Below, piece after piece: positions 12,319-21,109 of a DNA stretch of 64,000 nucleotides. Position 1 is the stretch's first letter; each line of letters starts with the position of its first letter. Both the position numbers and the translations under genes were made by a program. The stretch comes from Pseudoalteromonas nigrifaciens (GTDB lineage Bacteria; Pseudomonadota; Gammaproteobacteria; Enterobacterales; Alteromonadaceae), in the NCBI RefSeq assembly GCF_002221505.1, contig NZ_CP011036.1:124001-188000 (forward strand). Reading direction: 5' to 3'. The notes under the pieces are model-generated. The model ran no database searches, was not told where the DNA came from, and saw only the letters and a program-made list of their open reading frames with translations.

Positions 12319-12966
12319 TTAAATTAGCTTGCGATAGTCGGTAACATTTAAGTAATCGGCTATATCGTTATGTGGTTGTTGGCTGTCTGGGTTAGCAACC
12401 GCAAGCAAGTGTTCAATACCGTATTGGCGTGCAGCGTTGAGTACAGGAACACTATCATCAACAAAAAGCGTACGGCTTTTGTTAAATCCTAAGTCACTTT
12501 GCACCTGTTGCCATAAGCTTTGCTGCTCTTTACTTACCCCATATTCATGAGTCGATACGACTCCATCTAAGTAGTTATCAATTGCAGTTTGCTCAAATTT
12601 AAGCATTACACACTCAGGGTGGGCGTTAGTAAGTAAAATTAACTCTTTACCTGCTTTTTTAAGTTCAGTTAAAAAGTACGGCACATCGTCGCGCACTTTT
12701 ATTAAGTGCTTAGACTGTCGCTTTAGTTCCATAATAGGCAGGTTTAACTGTTGCTCCCAATAATCTGAGCAGTACCATTGTATTTTTCCGCTAACGGCTT
12801 GGTAGCGTTTTGAAATATCAGCTTGCGCTGCTTCAAAGCTAATATTTTTTGCTAATGCGTGCTGTTGTGGAATAACGTTAAGCCAAAAATGGCTATCGTA
12901 ATGTAAATCGAGTAATGTTCCATCCATATCGAGTAAAACTGTATCGATTTTTGACCAATTTAGCAT
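12319..12966 (-). CDS. yrfG: HAD-family GMP/IMP nucleotidase YrfG
   Basis: A 215-residue HAD phosphatase. Motif I DMDGT is at 13-17, motif II LLTNAHP is near 113, and motif IV LFVDDS is near 168. The family-specific WYCSDYWEQQL segment matches E. coli YrfG, which dephosphorylates GMP and IMP. It is divergent from nudE, as in enterobacteria where the two are neighbours. The intergenic space is about 60 bases. Confidence 0.9.
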   Translation of the reverse strand: MLNWSKIDTVLLDMDGTLLDLHYDSHFWLNVIPQQHALAKNISFEAAQADISKRYQAVSGKIQWYCSDYWEQQLNLPIMELKRQSKHLIKVRDDVPYFLTELKKAGKELILLTNAHPECVMLKFEQTAIDNYLDGVVSTHEYGVSKEQQSLWQQVQSDLGFNKSRTLFVDDSVPVLNAARQYGIEHLLAVANPDSQQPHNDIADYLNVTDYRKLI

Positions 12967-13028
12967 GGGCTTTTCCCTGTGAAAAGTTTATGATTAAGCA
13001 CAACTGCCATGATAGCAAATTAACGCCA

Positions 13029-13601
13029 ATGACACAGAAAAAGCACCCTATACCACCGCAAATCCTCAGTAATAAAGTTGTAGCTAAAAGTCGCTTATTT
13101 ACCGTGGAATCTTTAGAACTTAAATTCTCTAATAACGAAGAACGTCAATATGAGCGAATTCGTGGCGGCGGGCGAGGTGCAGTAATGATTGTGCCGTTAA
13201 CTAAAGATAACGAATTACTACTAGTGCGAGAATATTGCGCTGGTACTAACGACTATCAACTGGGTTTTCCTAAAGGGTTAATTGACCCAGGTGAAACACC
13301 AGAGCAAGCCGCTAATCGCGAACTTAAAGAAGAAGTTGGTTTTGGTGCAGATTACCTAAAACGATTAAAAGCGGTATCTATAGCGCCAAGTCATTTTAAT
13401 ACCACCATGCACATTATGGTCGCTAAACAATTGTATTCACAAACATTGCCCGGTGATGAGCCAGAGCCACTGGTCGTTGTTAAGTGGTCATTAACCGATT
13501 GGCGGTCATTATTAACACAAGACGATTTTACCGAAGCACGCAGTGTAGCTGCTTTATTATTATTAGATCAGTATTTAGCATCAGGAGTCATTGATGAATA
13601 A
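13029..13601 (+). CDS. nudE: ADP compounds hydrolase NudE
   Basis: A 190-residue Nudix enzyme that hydrolyses ADP-ribose, Ap3A and NADH-type compounds. A complete Nudix box runs from G83 to G105 (GLIDPGET...RELKEEVG). The flanking ARSRLF-like N-terminus (VVAKSRLFTVES) and EARSVAALLLL C-terminus match E. coli NudE. The frame is open back to 12915 but would run into yrfG. The ATG at 13029 gives the usual family length, though its ribosome binding site is weak. The last 8 bases overlap cysQ. Confidence 0.92.
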   Translation: MTQKKHPIPPQILSNKVVAKSRLFTVESLELKFSNNEERQYERIRGGGRGAVMIVPLTKDNELLLVREYCAGTNDYQLGFPKGLIDPGETPEQAANRELKEEVGFGADYLKRLKAVSIAPSHFNTTMHIMVAKQLYSQTLPGDEPEPLVVVKWSLTDWRSLLTQDDFTEARSVAALLLLDQYLASGVIDE

Positions 13602-14379
13602 ATTACTAGAGCCTTGTATATTATTGGCTGAGCGTGCTGGTGATGCCATTATGGCTATTTATAAAAATGGTGATATTGGCAAAGAGCAAAAGCTAGACAA
13701 CACACCAGTTACTAAAGCTGATCTTGCTGCTAACGACGTACTTGTGGCTGGTTTAGAGGCATTAGCACCCAATATTCCTATTATGTCAGAAGAAACACCG
13801 ATCCCAGCATTAGCCGATAGGCAGCATTGGCAACGTTATTGGTTACTTGATCCTATGGATGGTACCGGAGAATTTATTTTAGAAAGTGGCGACTTTGCGG
13901 TAAATATAGCACTCATTGAGAATAACCAACCTGTGCTGGGAGTTATTCATTGGCCAACAAAAGGGGTAACCTATTTTGCGAGCGCCGATAATGGGGCATT
14001 TAAGCGTAAAAATGGTAGCGATAAGCAAATATTTGTAGCCTCACCCGATAACTTAACGGTTGCTGTGAGCCGCCGTCAAAAAATTGAAGCAGTGAGCCAA
14101 TACCTTAACGCCCAATTTACTACTGTTGCTTTAGGGTCATGCTCTTTAAAAGCATGTATTGTTGCAGAGGGAAAGGCCGACTGTTTTTTGAGAATAGGCC
14201 CCACTGGTGAGTGGGATACGGGCGCATCACAAATTATAGTTGAGCAAGCTGGCGGCAGTATTACCGATGCAGAGTTTAACCCACTAACTTATAACCAGCG
14301 TGAAAGTACTGAAAACCCAGACTTCATTGTAATGGGGCACCCTGATTGGGAGTGGCAAAAAATGATTAATCCACACTAA
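13594..14379 (+). CDS. cysQ: 3'(2'),5'-bisphosphate nucleotidase CysQ
   Basis: A 261-residue inositol-monophosphatase-fold enzyme that removes the 3'-phosphate of PAP (and PAPS), recycling the by-product of sulfate reduction. The metal ligands are visible: SEE at 65-67, DPMDGT at 86-91 (the family usually has DPLDGT) and GEWDTGAS near 205. A TTG precedes the ATG, but CAGGAG sits 6 bases before the ATG at 13594, which I chose. It overlaps nudE, so translation is probably coupled. It serves the same pathway as cysJIH at 38503. Confidence 0.94.
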   Translation: MNKLLEPCILLAERAGDAIMAIYKNGDIGKEQKLDNTPVTKADLAANDVLVAGLEALAPNIPIMSEETPIPALADRQHWQRYWLLDPMDGTGEFILESGDFAVNIALIENNQPVLGVIHWPTKGVTYFASADNGAFKRKNGSDKQIFVASPDNLTVAVSRRQKIEAVSQYLNAQFTTVALGSCSLKACIVAEGKADCFLRIGPTGEWDTGASQIIVEQAGGSITDAEFNPLTYNQRESTENPDFIVMGHPDWEWQKMINPH

Positions 14380-14444
14380 AGGGAATACTTACAACATCAA
14401 CTGCTTGCTTTTTGTTCACTTGAACGATAATAATAACTAAAGCC

Positions 14445-14472
14445 TTGCATTATATGTTTATTCCTATATAGT
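14445..14472 (+). promoter_or_regulatory. Likely promoter of the initiator tRNA array
   Basis: TTGCAT (14445-14450) and TATAGT (14467-14472) have a 16-base spacer and a GC-containing discriminator (AGCGCTC), as expected for a stringent tRNA promoter. The first tRNA begins 59 bases later. Confidence 0.55.
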
Positions 14473-14531
14473 AGCGCTCTCTTCAAGGCAGGCTCGTAAA
14501 TATTACGGATTTGTTTTAAAGAAATTACAGG

Positions 14532-14608
<77 letters not shown>

Positions 14609-14721
14609 ATTTCCTTTAGAGGATTGAGGTTACTGTAAATGTTAGTTAAGGAAAAGCTTGTTGGTCTCAGCTCTTCATTAGCCAGCAAAGGTAGTCGTTT
14701 TAAATTCGGCTCCCGCAACCA
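14609..14721 (+). repeat. Direct repeat unit of the tRNA array, copy 1
   Basis: A spacer beginning ATTTCCTTTAGAGGATTGAG plus the decayed tRNA. It recurs almost unchanged at 14881-14992, and its first 30 bases appear a third time at 14722-14752. This points to tandem duplication of a tRNA-plus-spacer unit. Confidence 0.8.
14645..14721 (+). pseudogene. Decayed tRNA-fMet copy 1
   Basis: Its last 34 bases (14688-14721) match the 3' part of the intact tRNA with about four changes and still end in CTCCCGCAACCA. The 5' half no longer pairs with the acceptor arm, the anticodon stem is lost, and the T-loop has lost its conserved C (TTTAAAT instead of TTCAAAT). It is the same length as a tRNA and is flanked by the same spacer. 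Confidence 0.65.
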
Positions 14722-14803
14722 ATTTCCTTTAGAGGATTGAGGTTACTGTAAACTCTAGCTTAAGAGTTAAAATAAAGTAGTCGATAGACTTAAAATATAC
14801 AGG

Positions 14804-14880
<77 letters not shown>

Positions 14881-14992
14881 ATTTCCTTTAGAGGATTGAG
14901 GTTACTGTAAATGTTAGTTAATGAAAACTTGTCGGTCTCAGCTCTTCATTAGCCAGCAAAGGTAGTCGTTATAAATTAGGCTCCCGCAACCA
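14881..14992 (+). repeat. Direct repeat unit of the tRNA array, copy 2
   Basis: The second copy of the spacer plus decayed tRNA, with a few substitutions and one indel relative to 14609-14721. Confidence 0.8.
14916..14992 (+). pseudogene. Decayed tRNA-fMet copy 2
   Basis: Like the copy at 14645, it keeps the 3' end CTCCCGCAACCA and a degraded T arm (14959-14992) but no foldable cloverleaf. It carries further changes in the T stem. Confidence 0.6.
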
Positions 14993-15052
14993 ATTTTTAA
15001 TTGGAAGCTAAGTTGTAATGTAAGCAACTTTAAATAAGTATACAATTTCAGG

Positions 15053-15129
<77 letters not shown>

Positions 15130-15152
15130 CTGAAATAAATAAGAATAAACAG

Positions 15153-15175
15153 ACACTCTTAAAGAGTGTTTTTTT
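15153..15175 (+). terminator. Terminator of the tRNA array
   Basis: ACACTCTT and AAGAGTGT form an 8-bp stem followed by TTTTTTT. It lies 23 bases after the last tRNA. Confidence 0.88.
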
Positions 15176-15418
15176 ATGTCTAAAATTTGGCGAATGACTT
15201 ACAACCCAAAAGCCGTCGCTTTACTGTTTACCACGTTCAATTGGCTAATCAGGAAGGAGTAATAAACGGCTATAAAGGTTAATTTAACTCATAGGGTTTA
15301 TAGGTTAGTTTTGAATATAAAAGGAACTTAGCAGCTTAATTAGTGCTAAAAGTAGTTATTTTTTTAAACTTAGCGTAGCTTATGTAGCAATAACGTAAAT
15401 ATTTTAGCAAGAGTAGGC

Positions 15419-16033
15419 ATGACAGAACTTTACCACTGGTTTGATTTAATAGGTGTTGCAGTATTTGCCATATCGGGCACCTTGGTAGCGTATGAAAAGA
15501 AGATGGATGGCTTTGGTGTTGTTGTACTTGCTACCGTAACCGCTATCGGCGGAGGAACTGTTCGCGATGTGATATTAAATGTTCCGGTATTTTGGCTGCA
15601 CGACCAAAGTTATTTTGCTGCAATTTTAGCTGCAATACTACTAACAACGCGACTAATAAATAAGCAAAGAACCATACCCCACTATAACTTACAAATTGCC
15701 GATGCGTTTGGTTTAGCTTTTTTTGCCGTGATGGGCACACAAAAAGCATTGCTTGCCGGTATGCCAGATATGACAGCAGTGATTATGGGGGTTATTACTG
15801 GATGTTTTGGTGGCCTAATTCGTGATGTACTTGCCCGAGAGATCCCCATGCTGTTAAAGGGCGAGCTTTATGCAACCACCTGTATAGCAGGGGGAATAGT
15901 GTACACCTTGTGTATTAACTTTTCGCTTATCGTTGAAGTTGCGATGATTTTGAGTATGTTGATGACTCTATTACTGCGTTTTGCAGCCATAAAATGGGGT
16001 ATTGTATTACACGTTTTTAAATATCCCGACTAA
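15419..16033 (+). CDS. TRIC-like cation channel family (UPF0126) membrane protein
   Basis: A 204-residue polytopic inner membrane protein of the YicG/UPF0126 family, now grouped with trimeric intracellular cation channels. It is built of two similar halves, each with a GGGTVRDV/GGLIRDVL-type glycine-rich motif (about 41-48 and 130-137), as in the family, and has about seven hydrophobic segments. GAGTAGG precedes the ATG. By analogy with characterised members it may conduct monovalent cations, but the substrate is not shown by the sequence. comM follows after 33 bases. Confidence 0.88.
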   Translation: MTELYHWFDLIGVAVFAISGTLVAYEKKMDGFGVVVLATVTAIGGGTVRDVILNVPVFWLHDQSYFAAILAAILLTTRLINKQRTIPHYNLQIADAFGLAFFAVMGTQKALLAGMPDMTAVIMGVITGCFGGLIRDVLAREIPMLLKGELYATTCIAGGIVYTLCINFSLIVEVAMILSMLMTLLLRFAAIKWGIVLHVFKYPD

Positions 16034-16066
16034 ACTAAAGCTAAAGGGTATTTATTAGGATAGGGA

Positions 16067-17578
16067 ATGTCGTTAGCTCGCATATATTCTCGTGCTCAGG
16101 TGGGCATAAATGCCCCCGAAGTGATTGTTGAGGTGCATTTAGGTAATGGTTTGCCTGCTTTTCATATTGTCGGTTTGCCCGAGGCTTCGGTTAAAGAATC
16201 TAAAGACAGAGTGCGTAGCGCACTTGAAAATTCTAAGTTTGGTTTTCCCGATCAACGTATTACTGTTAATTTAGCCCCTGCCGATTTACCAAAAGACGGT
16301 GGCCGATTCGATCTTGCTATTGCCGTAGGTATTTTAGTCGCCTCAGGGCAAATAGTGTGCTCTGACATTCATAAATATGAGTTTTATGGGGAGCTGGCAC
16401 TTAACGGTGAGATACGTGGCGTAAATGCTATTTTGCCCTCGGTGCTTGCTGCTAAAGAGCAGGACCGTTGCTGTTTTTTACCACTGGCAAATGATAGCTT
16501 AGCCAGTTTAGTTAACGGGGTTAAACGCAAAGCCGTAAGCTCTATTGCAGAAGTGTGGGGCGATTTACTTAATCAGCAACCACTGCCGTTAAATATACAA
16601 TACCCAGATTGTACGCAAGCTCCTGATTTTTTGCTTGATTTAAGTGATGTGAAAGGCCAGCCTGGGGCAAAGCGAGTACTCGAAATTGCCGCTGCAGGAG
16701 GCCATAACTTACTATTTTTAGGACCCCCTGGTACGGGTAAGTCAATGCTGGCTCAACGTATGGCAACCATTATGCCAACCATGTCAGATGATGAAGCAAT
16801 TGCTACTGCGGCGCTTTATTCTATTATTGGCCAGTCGATTGATTTAACTAATTGGCGACAACGGCCATTTCGCAATCCTCACCATACCTGCTCTGCCGTT
16901 GCATTAGTCGGTGGCTCGTCAAACCCTAAACCGGGTGAAATTTCATTGGCGCATAATGGCGTGCTTTTTTTAGATGAGTTGCCAGAGTTCGAACGTAAAG
17001 TGCTCGATTCGCTGCGTGAACCTATGGAAACTGGTACTGTCACTATTTCGCGTGCGGCAAGGCAAATGGAGTTTCCGGCGCAGTTTCAGCTTATTACGGC
17101 GCTAAACCCCAGCCCTACAGGTTGCCATAATGATAAGCGGGCAACGCCTGATCAAGTAATGCGTTATTTGTCGCGTGTTTCGGGGCCGTTTATTGACCGT
17201 ATTGACTTACAAATTGAATTACCAAGGCTAACGAGTGTTGAGTTACAAAGTAGCAAACCCGAAGAAACCAGTGCAGTAGTAAGAGCGCGAGTAGAGGCTG
17301 CTTATTATTTGCAGCTAAAACGCCAAGGTAAAGTGAATGCGCGGTTAAACAATAAAGAAATGAGTATACATTGTGATCTCGCTTCCACTGAGTTGCAGTT
17401 TTTAGCCAGAGCGAGTGAAAAACTGGCATTATCGCCACGCTCATACCATAGAATAATTAAAGTAGCGCGTACTATTAGTGATTTAAAAGGGGCGGAGCGT
17501 ATTAGCTTAAATGAGCTAAAAGAAGCACTTAACTACCGCGCCTTTGAGCGCTTACTAGCGCAATTAACTAAGTACTAA
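16067..17578 (+). CDS. comM: ComM / YifB family Mg-chelatase-like AAA+ ATPase
   Basis: 503 residues. The N-terminal ChlI-like domain (1-130, with HIVGLPEASVKESKDRVRSA) is followed by an AAA+ core with Walker A GPPGTGKS near 220, the FRNPHHTCS segment, Walker B LFLDELPEF near 300, and a C-terminal Mg-chelatase domain. ComM in Vibrio and Haemophilus is a hexameric helicase that drives branch migration during natural transformation. Homologues are also kept in non-competent bacteria. The stop codon overlaps that of the converging regulator gene. Confidence 0.93.
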   Translation: MSLARIYSRAQVGINAPEVIVEVHLGNGLPAFHIVGLPEASVKESKDRVRSALENSKFGFPDQRITVNLAPADLPKDGGRFDLAIAVGILVASGQIVCSDIHKYEFYGELALNGEIRGVNAILPSVLAAKEQDRCCFLPLANDSLASLVNGVKRKAVSSIAEVWGDLLNQQPLPLNIQYPDCTQAPDFLLDLSDVKGQPGAKRVLEIAAAGGHNLLFLGPPGTGKSMLAQRMATIMPTMSDDEAIATAALYSIIGQSIDLTNWRQRPFRNPHHTCSAVALVGGSSNPKPGEISLAHNGVLFLDELPEFERKVLDSLREPMETGTVTISRAARQMEFPAQFQLITALNPSPTGCHNDKRATPDQVMRYLSRVSGPFIDRIDLQIELPRLTSVELQSSKPEETSAVVRARVEAAYYLQLKRQGKVNARLNNKEMSIHCDLASTELQFLARASEKLALSPRSYHRIIKVARTISDLKGAERISLNELKEALNYRAFERLLAQLTKY

Positions 17579-18294
17579 ATAGAGAGCATATAACCTTTGC
17601 CGCGTACGGTAACAATGCGCTTTTGATCTTTTTCATCATTTAATTTTTTACGCAAACGGCCAATTAACACATCAACAGTACGATCGTTTGGGCTCCAATC
17701 AGGCTGGCCTATTTCTTCAGATATTTTTTCGCGAGAAGTTGCTTTACCTGCGTTACCAATTAAACAAATAAGTACTTTATGTTCCGCTTCGGTTAAGCGC
17801 GATTCAGCACCTGTAGCTGTAATTAGTGTGCGGTTGTCGGGGTGTAATTTAAAGTCGGCATATTCTATAAACTCTTCGCCGTTATCATCGTTTTTATCAT
17901 TGTCTGAATTTAAGTGTGCAATGCGTTTATATAAAGCACGCATGCGCAGCTCTAGTTCAAGTAAGTCTACGGGTTTGCATATGTAGTCGTCTGCGCCTTG
18001 GGCAAGGCCAGCAATGCGATCGGCCTGTGAATCACGGCTCGATAATAAAATTACGCCAATATCGGTAAGAGTATTTAGCTCTTTTGCAAGTTGTAAGCCG
18101 TCGCGCTTTGGTAAAACAATATCAATAATGGCTAATGAAAAAGCACCGCGCAAATTAACTCGCGACCTTATAGTGCTCAGTGCATCGGCGCCAGTAGGGT
18201 CAACTTCTATTGTAAACTCGGTATTTGTAAAATGATTTTGGATGCGTTTAACGAGTAATTCGTCGTCCTCAACCAATAAAACATGAATAGTCAT
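17575..18294 (-). CDS. Orphan OmpR-family response regulator
   Basis: 239 residues. The receiver domain (1-120) has the acidic pocket EDD at 9-11, phospho-acceptor D58, and K in ICKPVD. The C-terminal winged helix (about 140-239) has the typical RTVDVLIGRLRKKL recognition segment and the VRGKGYML end. No histidine kinase gene is adjacent, so its partner must lie elsewhere. A 20-residue linker of mostly D, N and E (NSDNDKNDDNGEE) separates the domains. The target genes cannot be inferred. Confidence 0.9.
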   Translation of the reverse strand: MTIHVLLVEDDELLVKRIQNHFTNTEFTIEVDPTGADALSTIRSRVNLRGAFSLAIIDIVLPKRDGLQLAKELNTLTDIGVILLSSRDSQADRIAGLAQGADDYICKPVDLLELELRMRALYKRIAHLNSDNDKNDDNGEEFIEYADFKLHPDNRTLITATGAESRLTEAEHKVLICLIGNAGKATSREKISEEIGQPDWSPNDRTVDVLIGRLRKKLNDEKDQKRIVTVRGKGYMLSI

Positions 18295-18423
18295 AATACT
18301 TTATTGTTAATGCTTATAGTTTTCTATGGTAGCACCATTAAGTAAAGGCTGAGAAGGGCGTTTATTGTTTTTAAGTAAGCTAATGTTTCAAAAGTAGTTA
18401 ATAAGTTTACAGTTTAGAAAATT

Positions 18424-18454
18424 TAGCACCTTTAGGGTTTTATTAAAGGTGCTA
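18424..18454 (-). terminator. Hairpin downstream of the S9 peptidase gene
   Basis: TAGCACCTTTA and TAAAGGTGCTA pair over 11 bp around a 9-base loop. On the minus strand it is followed by AATTTTCT, so it is a plausible but weak intrinsic terminator for the gene ending at 18524. Confidence 0.55.
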
Positions 18455-18523
18455 TTTAGCCTGCTGTACTCAGAATAAATATCTTAATCTAAGTTCACTT
18501 AATTATTAAAAACAATTTAGCGA

Positions 18524-21025
18524 CTAGTCGTTAGGGTAAAGATAATCCCACCATTGTGGCTCATTTTTAAGTTTTTTATCAAAATAAGCTAGCATGGTAT
18601 TCCACCAATCAAAACGTTTGTCGCGGGCAATAATTTGATGGTTCGCACCTTTGTATTCTATTAACTCTACATCTTTATTAAGTAATTTAAGTGCAGTGTA
18701 CATAGTTAAGCTTTCGCCAACGGGTACGTTAGTATCACTGTCACCATGAATGAGTAGCATAGGCGTGGTTACTTTATCGGCATTAAATACCGGGCTATGT
18801 TTACTATAAAGCTCGGGGTTATTCCACGGAAAGCTGTTTTTAGACGCTTCGCCAGAATATAAGTAGCCCCACCATCCTTCACCCCAGTAAGATGTGAGGT
18901 TAGAAATACCAGCATGAGAAATCGATGCGCTAAATAAGTCGGTTTTAGTTGCTAAATGCATAGTCATAAAACCACCGTAAGAGGCACCTAGGTTGCCTAC
19001 CTTTTTGCTGTCTACATAGTTGTATTTATTTAAAAATGCCTGCGTGCCTGCAATTATATCGTCGCTGGTGTAGTTGCCCCACGCATTAACGTGCTGCGCC
19101 GAAAACTTTTGCCCAAAGCCGGTAGCGCCTGTTGGCTGTATTACATAAACCACATACCCGTTTGCCGCCCATAAATTAAACGGATAACGTCCAGTAAAGC
19201 CTCGTGTCACTGGCGATGTGCCGCCATAGTAATAAACTAGCGCTGGGTGTTTTTTAGTTTTATCAAGATTATTTGGGATGTAAACACGCCCTGAAATTTC
19301 AACGCCATTTTTATTAGTGAAATTAAATTCTTCGAGAGTTGGAATTTGTGTATTTGCATAGCTAAGTGGCTTTGAATCCCAGACTATTTTAGCGGTGTTT
19401 TTACTTATATTAAACCGCTTTAATTGTTGTGGACTAGAAGCCGTGGTGCCACTGAGTAATATTTCAATGTTGCGCTCGTTTGAGTAGCTAAACTGCTCAA
19501 CAATATCTAAACCAGTATTTAATTTTTTAAAGCGCTGCTTACTTAAATCAAATAGGTAGAGCGGTTGGGTGTCGTGCTCAGTAACCTTTAGCAATGCGTC
19601 GCCATTGTTTAAAACACTCAGTCTTCCAATTGCCGGATCAAACTGTTTACTGAGTGCTTTAACGTTTTTTCCGCCGTCTGTAAGCAGGTAAAGTTGACCG
19701 TCGTAGTTATTCGCTAGCATTTCTTTTGGCAATGCTCTACCTGCCCCATTTTTAAAGTCGGGACCTGCAACAACATACACATCTTTATTGGCGTACTTGG
19801 CCTGATTAAAAGTTTTAAATTTACCCAAAGAAGTAAGCTTATTTGATTTTAAATCAAGCTCTACTAGTTCTGTTTCTGGGTGAGTTGACGCTTGCATAGC
19901 GACTACAGGGCGGCTCATTAATAGTTTACCGCGCTTATTGTTAAAGTCTTCAAAGCTATGCGAAAGTGGCCCTTGGCTAAGTGTTTTTATTAAACCACTT
20001 TGCGTATCAAGCATATAAACTTGGCTTACTGAACGTGCGTATGACCAGCGATCTTGTAACCCTTTATAATGCTTCGTGAGTTTGTCATTACCCTTGTCAG
20101 ATGCAGGGTTAGACCAACTAAATATTACACTGTGCTCGTTATAAAAGGTAAAACCGCTAGCGCCTTCTAAGCGAGTAGAGAGGGTTTTTATTGATAAATT
20201 TTTACGGTTAAGTTGTTTTAATTCACCATTTAGTAAATACACTAAAAAGCGGTTGTCTGGGCTCCAAATAAGGTTGCTTGGTTGTTCTGCCTCAAAGCGA
20301 TACAGTGTTTGATTGTCGGTGTTTTTAAGTTCAGTTACATTGTTTGCTTGATTTAGTGTTTTATCATTAAAGCGGCGCGTTGTCGTAATATAGTGCTCTG
20401 AGTTTGGCGCTAATGATAAGCCGCTAATAGTGGGAGCATCAAATAATTGTTTTGCCGATAAACGCTTAGTTTGTGAAGTACTAAGGGTAATGTTATCGCT
20501 CGGTGTTTTTGGTGCAAAGTCGAGTATTACATCGTGCCAATTTGCAACTTGTTGCGCAACAATAATAGCAGTATGACTACCATTATTTAAGGCGAGTTTG
20601 TAGCTGCTGTTGTCTGCCTTTTGCAATTCGCCATTTATAAACAATTGCCCTTGTTCAATGCCTTTTAAGGTTAACGTACCTTGGCTAAAACGCGTGGTTT
20701 CTATATTAAACTTAAGTGCCTGTAAGCCGCCTAAAGTGAGTGCATTTATTTTATTAAATGGTTGCCAGCTGTGTTTTTTGTCAAACACCGAAAAGTTAGC
20801 TACGGGGAGTTGTAGCTGGGGTAATAAGTTACTAATTATGCTATCGCTTTGGGCCGTTTGAAAAGGCTTTAATTGCATGTTTTCAGCCAGTGGACCAATA
20901 AATTGAATTTTAGATTTATCAAGCGGCACTGCAAACGCGGCAAAACTTAAGCTGCTAAGAGTAAAAAGGGCAAAGGAGTGTTTAAATAGTTTATTGCTAT
21001 GACGCCAAAGTGCGTTAAGTTTCAT
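18524..21025 (-). CDS. Secreted S9 family prolyl oligopeptidase-type peptidase
   Basis: 833 residues. An N-terminal signal peptide (basic MKLNALWRHSNK, hydrophobic core, SFAAFA cleavage region near 32) leads into a beta-propeller-like region and a C-terminal alpha/beta hydrolase. The serine is in GASYGGF, the aspartate in HGDSDTNVP and the histidine in GANHQI, in the order S-D-H expected for clan SC. The family cleaves peptides, often at Pro or acyl-amino ends. The frame extends to 21067, but the ATG at 21025 gives the clean signal peptide. Export to the periplasm is inferred. Confidence 0.88.
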   Translation of the reverse strand: MKLNALWRHSNKLFKHSFALFTLSSLSFAAFAVPLDKSKIQFIGPLAENMQLKPFQTAQSDSIISNLLPQLQLPVANFSVFDKKHSWQPFNKINALTLGGLQALKFNIETTRFSQGTLTLKGIEQGQLFINGELQKADNSSYKLALNNGSHTAIIVAQQVANWHDVILDFAPKTPSDNITLSTSQTKRLSAKQLFDAPTISGLSLAPNSEHYITTTRRFNDKTLNQANNVTELKNTDNQTLYRFEAEQPSNLIWSPDNRFLVYLLNGELKQLNRKNLSIKTLSTRLEGASGFTFYNEHSVIFSWSNPASDKGNDKLTKHYKGLQDRWSYARSVSQVYMLDTQSGLIKTLSQGPLSHSFEDFNNKRGKLLMSRPVVAMQASTHPETELVELDLKSNKLTSLGKFKTFNQAKYANKDVYVVAGPDFKNGAGRALPKEMLANNYDGQLYLLTDGGKNVKALSKQFDPAIGRLSVLNNGDALLKVTEHDTQPLYLFDLSKQRFKKLNTGLDIVEQFSYSNERNIEILLSGTTASSPQQLKRFNISKNTAKIVWDSKPLSYANTQIPTLEEFNFTNKNGVEISGRVYIPNNLDKTKKHPALVYYYGGTSPVTRGFTGRYPFNLWAANGYVVYVIQPTGATGFGQKFSAQHVNAWGNYTSDDIIAGTQAFLNKYNYVDSKKVGNLGASYGGFMTMHLATKTDLFSASISHAGISNLTSYWGEGWWGYLYSGEASKNSFPWNNPELYSKHSPVFNADKVTTPMLLIHGDSDTNVPVGESLTMYTALKLLNKDVELIEYKGANHQIIARDKRFDWWNTMLAYFDKKLKNEPQWWDYLYPND

Positions 21026-21109
21026 TATTATACCTATTATTATTGAGTCTTTGGCCAAATATAGCATGTATTGTTATCATGCCCATATATTCAACTAAGC
21101 GGAGAGCAA

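Noticed and set aside
12915..13028. N-terminal extension of NudE
   Set aside because: It would overlap the divergent yrfG gene and adds residues unlike any NudE. The ATG at 13029 gives the usual length.
14413..14424. GTTCACTTGAAC inverted repeat after cysQ, considered as a terminator or operator
   Set aside because: The arms are only 5 bp, there is no T tract, and it matches no operator I know. Chance occurrence is likely.
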